Shown: positions 22,695 through 33,763 of the stretch, piece after piece
Numbering within the stretch: the stretch's first letter is position 1
Layout of the letters: each line of letters starts with the position of its first letter
Origin: Oscheius dolichura
Taxonomy: Eukaryota; Nematoda; Chromadorea; Rhabditida; Rhabditidae
DNA: 64,000 nucleotides
Reading direction: 5' to 3'
Assembly (NCBI GenBank): GCA_932521035.1
Contig: OW051492.1
Span: forward strand, 3,348,001 to 3,412,000
Program-made: the position numbers and the translations under genes
The notes under the pieces: generated by a model
The model's input: only the letters and a program-made list of their open reading frames with translations
Databases searched by the model: none
What the model was told of the DNA's origin: nothing

Positions 22695-23118
22695 TCAATC
22701 ACCTAGGAAACGGCTCCCTATATGAGGCAGGCCGGCGACAGCCATTCTCCCAGCAACTGGTGCCCAGCTGGACGCGGTTGCTGCTGCTCCTCCGACTGCT
22801 CCAGAAACTGCCGAAGTTGTGCCGGAAATGGCCCCCGTTGCCCCTATGCTCTGACAGGCCGCCACCACGGTAGGGGTACTGCCTAGGTTTATCCATTTAT
22901 GGGAAGAGGCGACGCGGATGCCTACCTCCTCCGAGACTCATCATCCAGGCGCCAGTACTTCCAGCTGCTATTCCACCGCTACCAAAACCGAGAGCTCCGA
23001 CGGCCGCGGGGATGACTACGGGGGCGGCTACAGCAACTCCAACGGCAATGCCTACACCTGTCAGAAGTGCCTGAAGCTGTAAATTGACAAGGAGATAACA
23101 GGGATGACTCACAACCAT
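22695..23118 (-). CDS. ISG12-D: minimal ISG12-like gene
   Basis: Minus-strand member of the cluster. Exons 23118-23113 (two codons, Met-Val), 23076-22926 and 22882-22695 join in phase to 114 codons. The core is complete: GIAVGVAVAAPVVIPAAVG, GFGSGGIAAGSTGAWMMSL, GGG at the exon junction, ACQSIGATGAISGTTSA, then SSWAPVAGRM and a short C-terminal tail. It has no repeat exons, so it shows the minimal form of the family. The two-codon first exon is shared with B and C, which supports common descent. Confidence 0.8.
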
Positions 23119-23864
23119 CTTCGGGAATCTATAAATAAGCGTGTTCTGGAAGATGCCTAGTTTATGAGGGCTTTGAAAGAAAGAAAGAGAAAAGGGGGAG
23201 CTAATTTCGAATTGTGGCACTGCCGGTCTAATAGAAACCTGGCAAAGGGAGATGGCAGGCAAGAATGCCCCGTGAAAAACAATCTAGCCCGAGCTGCTCA
23301 CTTTCTCAGGTGGAACTCCATTACCTAGGGAACGTGCTCAATATGAGGCGGCGAGGGGAAGAGAGACCTGAAAGGTTTCTGTCGATTCGGGAGGATGGCG
23401 CCATGTCAATTTTTCGAACTTTCCACTGTGTTGGACAGGCATTTTACAAGGGAGACCAACGGACCTTCGGCAGCCTACGGCTGTCGTAACCACAACAGCT
23501 TATCCGCTTCAACCTGTGGAGGCCTTTTCCGCTTCTTGCCGACTACCGCCGGCCCTCGGGATTAAGACATTTTTTATCCCTTTACCGTCCGACACTTTCC
23601 CATCGGACAGACAAACAAACAAACGTGTGGCAGGCGGAAACGAATGGGGGGGGGGGGGGGGGGGCACTCCTCGGGCACGGTCCTAGAGAGCCTAGTTGAT
23701 GACTAGAATTGGAAAATCTGCTTATATCCATTTGTACGCCATCACGGCAAACGATTTCTCCCAAAAATAGGTATGTTTTAATTTAATCGTCCAAAGCCGA
23801 AGCTTTTACGGGTTCGGTCGTTTCGGCCATTTACTGACTGTTTACTGACGTTACTCGGTCGAAT
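23119..23864. other. Intergenic, with a poly-G run
   Basis: No gene seen. A run of 19 G occurs at 23646-23664, next to a short (ACAA)n-like stretch near 23611. Such runs are hard to sequence and could mark a local assembly risk. Confidence 0.5.
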
Positions 23865-25548
23865 ATGTTCCCGAAGAAGGAGAAGACGACGGCCCTCAAC
23901 ATAGCACGAATTAGCTATCTCCTGGCTATAGTCAGAGACGGCCGCCCCCAGTCCGAGGAGGAGCTCGTGCAGCTGAAGAAGACCCACTATGCCCATCTGA
24001 CAGGAGCAGCTAGAAAAAATGTTCGCATGGCACTGAACATCCTCCAAGTTCAAATCCAGGTCCGTTTGATTTATTTTCCTTTTATCAATAGTCAACTTTT
24101 CAGAATAATGATATGCCGGCGAAAGAACGGCCACTTATCTGCTAGTGTGTCTGGAAAATGGTTGCGTTCCTTATTCATCTGTCGCACTGGGATCTACCCG
24201 AAGGTAGCTTCTACGAGGTCAACATCCACGACGCCCTTCTCTTGACGCTAATCCCTGAGGTTGTGGTGGCTATGATTCACAAGGATCTACATGTCAACGG
24301 AATGGCTAGTGCTTGGATAGATGATAAGTTTCTTTGGATGCACGAGAAGTACCACTCGGTGGACTTCCAATTCAACGAAAAACACTTGTCGATCCGGTTT
24401 TCTCCATATCCTCCAGCCAGTGAGTGTCTTCTGGTTAGGCGGAATAGGGGTGTTTCGTCTGATAGGCGCTTACAAGGGAATGTTTTAACTTTAAGCGGAC
24501 TTCATGACTCGAGACCTATACCGTTCGAAAGAGCGTAAAAAATTAATATAGCAGTCACCTTCAGATTTTACTCTCGAGTCTCCGTTGAGGTGCACGGAGG
24601 TCGAGAAAAATTGCAGAAATAACCTCAGACTTGTCAAATGCCAAAGCGGTATTACAAAATGTGAAACGGTGGCCGAGTGGATAGCGCACTCATCCACAAT
24701 CTTCTTCTAAGTTCGAGTTCCGGACTTGGAAATATTTTTTTGCTTTTTTTGAATTTGGTTTTCGTCAAACTATTGTTGTAAGCGTGGTCAGAAACTGTTC
24801 TGGACTGACAAAACTGCTTGTTTGTTGTAATTACAACAGAGAAGAGGTATATATATATATCGAAGAAACTGCCAGTATAATCAGTTGTCTGCTCTCTGGT
24901 AATCATGGCTGCCAAGCTCGTCGCTTTCCTTGCTGAACTGTTTACTGGACGATCTACTTCTGCCCCTCTATCGCGGAAGGAGAACGCTATCTTCGTGGCC
25001 ATGAAGAACGTTCTGAAGGAGTTGGAGTTTGCCGAATACGACGTGGAGGAGAAGGAGCAGCTGACGGAGTCCAATGACGCCGACTTCATCAAAGTGGAAG
25101 GAATCGATTTCCCCGTCCATCAGAGAAACAACCTGCTGAAGCTGCACTCTCTGACGCACCACCACTTCTCCAATCCAGAGTTTACGGACTTCATCCTACA
25201 CGCCTGGAAGAAGGCTGGATTCATCGACCACGACCTGCCGTATCTCACGCCGATGCAGAAATGCTTCCCAATAAAATACCGCTTTGGCATTTGACAAGTC
25301 TGGGGTTATTTCTGCAATTTTTCTCGACCTCCGTGCACCTCAACGGAGACTCGAGAGTAAAATCTGAAGGTGACTGCTATATTAATTAATTAATTTTTTT
25401 TTTCGAACGGTATAGGTCGAAGAAAGTCGGCTTAAAGTTAAAACATTCCCTTGTTAGATATTAGGAATGAGTAGAAATTTTTAGCTTGAGTTCAGACGAT
25501 TCCCGAGGGTATAGTGCAGGCGATATGAATGGTAGTAGTCGGGCATAA
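23865..25548 (+). CDS. Uncharacterised protein; intron 2 holds a transposon
   Basis: Three exons join in phase to 173 codons: 23865-24059, 24146-24419 (GTGAGT donor) and 25496-25548. It begins MFPKKEKTTALNIARIS. Further blocks are VRDGRPQSEEELVQLKK, MVAFLIHLSHWDLPEG, EVVVAMIHKDLHVNGMAS and HEKYHSVDFQFNEKHLS; it ends GDMNGSSRA. The mix of hydrophobic and charged residues suggests a compact soluble domain; no family recognised. The second intron contains the complete element at 24473-25453. Removing it leaves an ordinary intron of about 95 bp, so the insertion need not harm the gene. An alternative ending inside intron 1 (stop at 24145) is possible. Confidence 0.6.
24670..24721 (+). other. tRNA-like A-box/B-box inside the 981-bp element
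   Basis: TGGCCGAGTGGATAG matches the A-box consensus, and AGTTCGAGTTCC matches the B-box with small deviations, about 30 bp apart. The arms do not close into a cloverleaf (the T-stem is mismatched), so this is a tRNA-derived or Pol III promoter-like sequence rather than a tRNA gene. Confidence 0.5.
24905..25294 (+). CDS. 129-aa ORF of the inverted-repeat element
   Basis: Uninterrupted single-exon ORF with good coding composition. It starts MAAKLVAFLAELFTGRS and continues through KENAIFVAMKNVLKELEFA, EEKEQLTESNDADFIKVEG, HHHFSNPEFTDFILHAW and KKAGFIDHDLPYLTPMQK, ending RFGI. A TATA-like repeat lies about 50 bp upstream of the ATG. The last codons and the stop fall within the right terminal inverted repeat (the repeat extends to about 25273), so the ORF belongs to the element. 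It shows no DDE-transposase motif and is too short for one. Family not recognised; DNA binding or a host-derived cargo are guesses. Confidence 0.6.
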   Translation: MAAKLVAFLAELFTGRSTSAPLSRKENAIFVAMKNVLKELEFAEYDVEEKEQLTESNDADFIKVEGIDFPVHQRNNLLKLHSLTHHHFSNPEFTDFILHAWKKAGFIDHDLPYLTPMQKCFPIKYRFGI

Positions 25549-25618
25549 CACCAGTCCATTCTTTTCACATTTTCACTATTTAAAATGTGTTTTAGGGTGA
25601 GTGGATGCCGACCCCTGA

Positions 25619-26051
<433 letters not shown>

Positions 26052-26246
26052 ATCCTGTTGCAACCATATTTTATTTTGTACTCGATATCAGTTTGTTTCC
26101 GCGTGTGTAAATAAAAATTTTACGTCTCGCAACTTTGTCTGAAGGATGCCCTAGTGGCTTGAGGAACCTAATAGATTAGGATCTCATAGGCTGACTTCTA
26201 TGGAGCCTGCTCCGTTACCCATTACTATTCTCTCCAGCTTTAGCAA

Positions 26247-26648
26247 CTCCCAGAGGGGAAGAGGACAACGCGGAGGTGACCCCGATCCTCTCCATGGACA
26301 ACTGCCTCCAATAACATTTTTTATTGGACAGAAAGAAGTAGAGAGGACGATAAAATTGGTCGCAAAATGGGACTAGAGATGCTTCGGGACACACAGAAGC
26401 TCTTCATTTACAAGAGCCCCCTTTTTTGGGATAAAAGTGTAACCCAATAATTCATATTTCCAGCGGTTCTCCTCCGTCTGGCTCCTTTTAGAGCTGCACT
26501 TTTCGTGTTGTTTTCTGAGTTGTTCATTAATTGACCGATCTACAGTAATCGGCCATAGGTTAGTTTTAAAAGAACTCTGAACATATTTGATCGGTGAAAA
26601 TTGGGCTGAACCTTACCAATAGCAATGAATATTGGTTATAGCTCATCA
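26247..26648 (-). repeat. About 400-bp inverted duplicate, partner at 58197-58604
   Basis: This stretch, containing the last exon and 3' flank of F2, is present in opposite orientation at 58197-58604 with only scattered differences. The two copies are about 31 kb apart. Confidence 0.88.
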
Positions 26649-27515
26649 GCCGAACTCTTATTGTCAACTCTGTCCAATGACCGTCGTTTACCAGCAAATG
26701 GCCCGATTGGATCATGACCAGAATGGAGACTACTGACTCTACGTAGCCATCGAAGGCGGCCGCCACCGTGGATCGGGTCTTGGCCAGGCGAATGGCGGAA
26801 ATGGCCGTGGTCTGGAATTGTTTAGTTGAGAAACGAGAATAAAGGATACCTTGGCCATTATCTTCCTCCACAACCCGTCAGGAAGAGACTGGAGGGGGAT
26901 CTGCCGAGGCCCTCGTCGCTGCTGGTCCTTCCATAAATCAGTGAGGCTATACTGACTGAAACTGGTGTTATAGGTGATGGCCAGTCTCACTCCCAGTGCA
27001 GTTGCTTCGGAAGCACCTCCTTATGATCCTTTTTCTGGTGGGAAACAAGAAGCACAACATCAAAGAAAATCTGGCTATACCAGTCACTCAAACACCCATC
27101 GTCCGTCGGTGTGCCGAAGTTCGAGGGAGGAAACGGCTTCTTCATTTTCGCCGACCAATAATCCAAAAAATCGAGTAGTTCTTTCTAAATGTATACTTTC
27201 CTTCCCGATAAGACAAGCGAAATTCATTTTATATGAACAATCCACTCCTTACCCTATCGATTTTTGTGAGAATCTCTTGAATTATGGCCACATTCGGATC
27301 GCTGGATAGGGCGACTTCCACCAGGACGGCACATCTTGAATTTGTATGGGACAGGTTGAAAATGGAGTGGACTGATTGCTGGAAGGGAGAGGGCCATTTG
27401 GGAAAGAGAGACAGGCAGCCACCTTTAGAATAATCTCGACGCAGAGATGAGACGGTACTCGATCCAGAGGCAACGGCGATCGGGAGAGATGCTTCAAAGT
27501 GTAGGGATAGTCCAT
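26373..27515 (-). CDS. F2: F-box-like repeat-family protein
   Basis: Minus-strand family member. Exons recognised: 27515-27423 (YPYTLKHLSRSPLPLDRV, then HLCVEIILK), 27378-27253 (FNLSHTNSRYDVLVE and PNVAIIQEILTKID), about 26960-26852 (DLWKDQQRRGPRQIPLQ, SLPDGLWRKIMAK; F-box-like), 26811-26692 (TTAISAIRLAKTRSTVAAA, then FDGYVESVVSILVMIQ), and a last exon ending at the stop 26373 with NEELLCVPKH. The same order is seen in F1, F3 and F4. Some middle junctions are not resolved. Function unknown. It sits between two copies of the CDC48 3' end. Confidence 0.6.
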
Positions 27516-27669
27516 CAGAGTCGGCAGTCTGAGGTCACGGGATGAGCTAACCAAGGCAGGAAGACCTCTATTGATTTTGTAACAGTAAAGCGAGACTTGC
27601 AGAGATTGATCCGATAGACGAGCTCCGTCCGACTACAATGCTCCTCCGGGACACATCCCTTAGAGATCA

Positions 27670-27896
27670 ACTCGTCAAATCCTCTGCGATTCCCTCGACA
27701 GGAACAGAAGATGATGATCTCTATTCGTAGATCTTGTTGCAACCATATTTTATTTTGTACTCGATATCAGTTTGTTTCCGCGTGTGTAAATAAAAATTTT
27801 ACGTCTCGCAACTTTGAAGGATGCCCTAGTGGCTTGAGGAACCTAATAGATTAGGATCTCATAGGCTGACTTCTATGGAGCCTGCTCCGTTACCCA
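27670..27896 (+). repeat. 227-bp direct repeat, right copy (CDC48 3' end)
   Basis: Second copy of 25994-26220. It still contains the acidic C-terminal codons and stop of CDC48 but none of the upstream exons, so it is non-coding debris of a segmental duplication. Confidence 0.88.
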
Positions 27897-30800
27897 GAGA
27901 GATCGTTTGAACAGCTGGAGGGGCATCTCCAGATCGCCCTCTCAGCGCGAGACTCCGGAAAATCTCTCTGTATCAGACTGTAAGCTCGCTTTCTTCCATA
28001 ACTAATCAGCAATCCCATTGAATAAGTGTCCCTATAGTGTTTGTTCGATAGTTCGACAGCTCTAGTTGCTCTTGCCTGGTAGTGTATCGCTCTTTCTTTC
28101 TGACTACAAGTCCCATTCCCCAGTCTGCCCATATATGCCTGCTATCATGTTGTCCATCACTGTTGTAAGAACCTCTCCCCGTCTGTTTTGTGAGTGTGCA
28201 GCCGGCCGACTGATAATGACTGAGTCCAGCAACAAATGAAGTATTGATTATCCGTTATCAATTGTCATTTCTGTCGTCCAGATGAGGGGAGGACGACATC
28301 TTCGACACGCCATCAATCTATTTTATGTGAACTTCTTAAATTTCTTATTCCTTTACTCTTTCTGCTCCTTTTCAAACCAATGTTATAAGAACTGTCACAT
28401 TTGTAAGAGTAAAATAGGCAGAGGCCGTTGAAGTTCCCATTTTCTCTAGGGAAACGGTACTATTGGCCTGTTTAGTGTACCATTTGATATTTCCGATCCT
28501 CTCTCTAAAATAAACTTCTTTCCCCGTCACACTTTACCAGAAACAGTTATTTACTTGTCCTACCATCTATTATGGGTGTCATTTTACTGGGTAGCCACCA
28601 CGGAGCAGGCCTTAAACGGTTTCGTGTCTCCCCGTTTTATGGGAAAAGAGGAAGTTCAGCAGCAAAACGAAGGTACAATTATAACCCGTAAAACTGATAA
28701 GATTTGTGATTTGCTTCCATAAAAGGACATTCAATTCTGGGGTTCTCTGTGGCCTGCTTTCCTTGAAGGGATCCCAACTTTCGAAAGCGTAGAGGGCTCG
28801 GCTCTGCGTCGGCCGGCAGGCATTTCGGCCGTTGTCCACATGGCTCATTTCTACCACGAACGACACTGCCTAAAGTCCAATTTGAAAGAGCATGGGTACA
28901 GTTGAACCCATTGCTTGATGTTGACAGACGACCGAATTACCGGGTGGCCGAAATACCATGGTCGAAGTGGCCATCGGCCGACACAGGGCCGAGCACCATA
29001 GCTGGTTGCGACAACTGTGATCTTTTTCTGAAGAAGTCATATAAAGAGAAGATAAGACTGATAAAAATAGAGTAAAACTCTCCTCTTGAAGAGGGAGGCG
29101 TTCTCTTCGGGCGCCTGGCTGCCCTAGGTGCCTTGGATAACCCGTTCCCCCTCGGCTCACCATTCTGTGCACACAGCTCCACTTCACGTGGCGGTCATCG
29201 TCTTTCTTCCTGTTTGCTCCGTCCCGGAATCCCTTTCACCCTTTTTCTCTAGATTTTTTCCTGTGTCCCGTAGACACTTTCCCCGTGTTGTTATCATCAC
29301 TTGAGTCGAGTATCTTCCCCTACCAGTAGAGGCGGTCACTTTTGTTGGGTCTCCCGCCGCCGTCTCCTCTCCTCCCGGTGTGTGCAGATAAACAACACAG
29401 TTCACCCCTCAGTTACGACAAAAAGCAAAGTACAGCCTAATACAAACTGCACACACACGTTCCAGGCAGTGTGAACTGGAGAGGGCGATTAGGGGGAGCC
29501 GGGTTACTCAGGGGATTGGGAACTGTGCTACGGGCAGCTGGTTTTTGGAAGGTTCCTGGGCAGAGAACTCGGATCTTTGGGCTGATAGCAACTTTTCAAT
29601 AATTTCCCATTTTTGGTCATAATGACGATGGGGCAGGACTTGGTTCGTCCTCCACCCAGGCTAGACGATCCCAGAAGGACTGGGGCCCTTTTTTTCTTTC
29701 TTCTCTACCCTTCGAAAAGGAGGACAAGAGAGGGGCAGAATGCTAATGCGTACAAAATGTAAGCCTTTGACGTGGCTCCAGATCCCCTCGCCAACCAGCT
29801 TCCTTATCCTCTCGGGAGGAGTTGTAATCCCGGGAGGATACCACTTTTGGCCGGCTGCCTCCCGGAAAGATTCAGAAGTTAGAACTACGGGAGCAGGGGA
29901 TTGGGAGATCCATTGAATACGGCTGCCCTGTCTTTTGGAAAGCCAATCAGGAGGACGATCCGTCTCTCTGAATCGGTTTGGATCTCCCGAGCAAGCCTTG
30001 GGCCAGGTATACGATGAGCATTCCGTGTTGGCCACCCGAGGTTGGAGTGAGTCTATCGAATGGTCCTTGTCGTCTCGGGAAGTGGTGTTAGTTTTTGTAG
30101 TGGTTGGCACATGCACTTGTGAGTCTGTGTCCCCAAAGGGCGGGCATCTCAAGGCCCGTGTCTCCTTCTCTCCCGGTCACTCCTTCTCTCCTTCCCTCTA
30201 TTTTTACAAAACGGGCTGTTCTACTCTTACCTTCTCCTACAGAATAAGGACTACCGTATCCTGCCTCATCCTATAATTGCTCTCTTTCCCACTTGGCCAG
30301 GTAGCCCCAGATCTCTCTCCCCCACCGGAACCGGAAAAATGAAGTTGTCATTTGGCTATTTGCTCTGTGGCCCCGATGGCGAGGATTAGCTGTCTCTCAA
30401 CGGCACATAATCCTGAGCACAGGAAGTGGCACCGGAGGGGGGAGAGGCTGGGGTTCGCAAGAAGAGATTACGCGAGTTGGTTCAACTCTCCGAACTTGTT
30501 CCTTCCCTTGGCAGTTTCTCCTTCTTTTTTGGTTCGTTTCCCCTGACGCTTTCCGCTGCTTCTGACCCGTGTTATCAGATGTCGCGAGAGAGGGGGATCA
30601 TAGCTGGCAGTGACTGTTGGGGGCGGAGGCATTCCAGCCAAAATTAGGCCGGTGGCTTTTAATCAGATGTGACCCCTCTTGTTAACAGGGAAGCGATTTT
30701 CCCAATTTTGGCTCCTCTGTCTTCAATCGACCATCTCCTCCTTTAAAATTCCCTCTTTTTTCTTTCATTTATACAAATAATCAGTTATTTTCATTCCTTC

Positions 30801-33763
30801 CATTTACTGATAAGACTGTTTGGATGGGGCACCTCCCTACAAACCTGGTCCGCTTTGTTTTATTAGTCCTAAAAATAAGTAGCCTGCCCGATGAACAATT
30901 CTTCTGTGCTTTCTCGTCCTCTGCTCAGCTCCTAAAGCTTGTTTTGGACCAGAGGAGGCTGAAACTTTAACAAAAGAGCTTCAGGTAGTACTGGAAGCTG
31001 GCCTTGTGCCGAAATTTCAAGGTGGCCCCGGTTTAGATTGATTTCCGCCCAGAGAATCCTTGTTCTCTCTTTTACCAGAAACCCCAGTCCGTGTCGCCGC
31101 CTCCTGTCCCCCGGAAGGAATACTGCCACTCAAAAACACTTGGAATTGTGCGATTGGAGCGTGCTAAATATCTGGTCCTATAGATTAAATCTGTCTCCTT
31201 TTCTCTAAATGAACGATAACCCCCGAGGTGTGCGACATTTGCGACCGTGGTGCCAGTCGGGGGAGACCACCCAAAAATTGACAGAAAAGTGCGCAAAGCT
31301 GTCACCCGGCCGCCTGTTTTTTCCCGGTCACTTCCTATTTCTAATTCATTTCCTCTCCTTCGTAAAAATTCAAATCTCCCCCCAGGTGGTATACGGATGT
31401 TTTCGTAATCTACAGGTTTTTGCTCAGGTTGGGCAGATGTTGGCCAGGCACGGCAGGGATCGCGGGGGATCGACCGGCCGGCCTTTGTCCCTCTTTTTCA
31501 ATTTGAGCAGATGTCCAGGAAAATTCCTTGTCTCATTATCATCTGCCCCCCAGGAATTCTCAGATGTCCCTTTTTGGGAGACGGTTTCCGTCATCTTCGG
31601 ATGATATGATAACGGGGGGCAGGGGGACAGATATCACCGAATTATTCACCCGGAAACCCCCACTGCCCGTAGTATTGGATTCTTCAATTTCTCCACAGAG
31701 AGATTCCCCCGACCGGTCTCTCTGTCTTGTCTTCCAAATGAGACCCGGAGGATGGCAGCCCCAAGCGAACTATCACAAGCAGCTGATCAGCTGCTTCTTC
31801 CTCCTCCACCTCGCGAACTGCTGTTCCCTTCCCCCACTCTCTTTGCCAGTTGTTCGTCGTGTTAAAAAGAGAGCGGGCAGGAGGAGGATAGACACAAAAA
31901 GTCGGTCCCGTTGACGACATGTTGGGGCTGCAGCAGCCACCGAAGAGAGAGAGCTCTAAAAAGAAGTCGGTCAAAATATTCTTTTCTATTTTATGGGGCA
32001 CCCCTCCCCTATCCTCCCTGCCGGCCGCCTTCCGCTCTCTTCCAACTTTTTTACGACCTAATCGAGACCCTCCCGAGACCGTTAAATCCTATAATATGCT
32101 AATTGTCTTCTTTTTCCCTCCCGTTTGGTCTTCTTTTTACAGTCCAGTCCGTTAATTCGATTATACCTTCCCTGGCTGGCCGGCCCGTTCTCCCTCCTCC
32201 GCTCGCCTCCCGGTCCAATCATCTCCTCAATACAATTGATTTCCCACTTTTTATGCTCTGCCCGATTTATTCTCTTCTCCGTTTCCATTTTCCCAGGATC
32301 GTATTCACTCGGCCACTCCACAGACAGATCTTTGGCTCTCTCGCCCCGCCAAAGAGGGACAAGCGAGTCAGTTTGACCCTGTCCTCTCTCGGTCTCCCCT
32401 TGTCTCCCCTCGGCTGATTCATCCTCCAGGTCGCGTGCCTTGAAACCACTCTTCCCCACCCAGCTTTTCTTCTATTTGCCTATCCGTTTTCACGTTATTT
32501 CTTCCGAGGAGGAGAAAAAGGGGCGATGGTGAGCAGGCGAGGAGAGGCGGACGAGAGGGAGGCCGCTTGCAAAATAAATCAGGCATCATACAAACTCATA
32601 ACAAACCCGAGACGCCGGCCGCCTCCTCCCCTTGTCCTCTTTTTAAAGGACTGTCTGGAGGAGGGAATTGCCGAAAGATCAAGTGAAAATGACTCAAAGA
32701 GAGATTATGAAATCAGATTACCCTCCTCCCCTGGTCATAATAGGAAAAACAACAGTCTCTCCCCCTAAAACAAGGCAGTAAACATCTCTCGGTCTGTCTG
32801 TCGGCCGGTGCCCCGTCCTCCTCCCCCAGAACCATTAGTCTTTCCCGTCTTCCTCTCTGGTCGGTTGATCGGGGCAAAGTGTGTCCGTGTATGTGACGAA
32901 GACATTTTTCTATTTTGGGAGAAATTTCAAGGTAAGCAACAATCATCCAAGTTCTATTTTTCAATGACAAGTCTTTCACTTTTCCATGCAGACAACTCAT
33001 CCAAGCCCATTTTGTGTAAAAATCCGGGAAATGACTGGACGTAGACGTGCTCTACTTCAAATTTTCTCATCTCTGGTTTATTTTGGAGTTGTTTTGGAAC
33101 GTCTTTTGGGCTGAAATTCGAGAGAAAATGAATCGGCCATCGGCAGTCTCCATCCAACGGTCCGAACGCGGGCATGGCTTCCATAGAACCTTCTGATAGG
33201 CCTACCAAATGGCAGGGCCTCTTTTGGGCATTTACACCATACCACTATACCTCAATCTTCTGAAGCATATCCCCTACAAAAAGACGGTTTCAAAAGCCTC
33301 GTCAGATCCCCGAGCCAAGGGGGACATGTGGCATGTGCCCGAGCTGCGTGCCGGCCCGGTCCCCCTACAGTTACAGCTACTAGCCCGATGATGGCTCTGC
33401 TTGCCAAAATAAAGGTTACAGTGTGCTTCTCCTCCCCCAAAAGCGCTTTCCCCTCCCCTATAAGCAGACAGCCCATTGAAAGCGGCCCCCTTCCCGCGCG
33501 TCCGCCTCTAATTTTTGGTTTCTCCCTGTCCCCCAAAATAGCCTCCACCTCCTCCCTTTCTCCTGTTTTATGATTCTAACGGTGTCCATCAATCACCCTC
33601 CCTGAATGACTTCTCTGCCCTGTTCCCTGTCCTCGAGTGTTTTCTCACCTCTGACTAACACACACTTACTGTTAACATCGTCCCTGCTCCTCCTGTCCCC
33701 CTTTCTCTTCCCTTACTCACTTTCTCTCCTAACCTCAACTAACACGGCTTTCAGCTGGCGTGT
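27897..33763. other. Gene-poor region, upstream of the RhoGEF gene
   Basis: Almost 6 kb without a defendable gene. Minus-strand frames at about 28620-28860 and 32960-33200 have plausible codon use but no recognised domain or splice partners. The region probably contains the promoter and untranslated leader of the RhoGEF gene. Confidence 0.45.

Larger units (their letters stand above)
24473..25453. mobile_element. 981-bp inverted-repeat transposon carrying an ORF
   Basis: Terminal inverted repeats of about 180 bp begin CAAGGGAATGTTTTAACTTT and end with the complement. The flanking trinucleotide TTA is present on both sides (24470-24472 and 25454-25456). The 208-bp element at 21550-21757 has the same kind of end and a TCA duplication, so target sites follow TNA. 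Three-base T-N-A duplications are known for PIF/Harbinger elements, but the TIR does not let me assign a superfamily. The interior holds a tRNA-like stretch (24670-24721), a TATA-like (TA)n (24850-24861) and a 129-codon ORF (24905-25294). Confidence 0.85.

Noticed and set aside
23646-23664. Poly-G run as a G-quadruplex regulatory element
   Set aside because: A single uninterrupted homopolymer near no gene start is more likely a slippage-prone simple repeat or assembly artefact.
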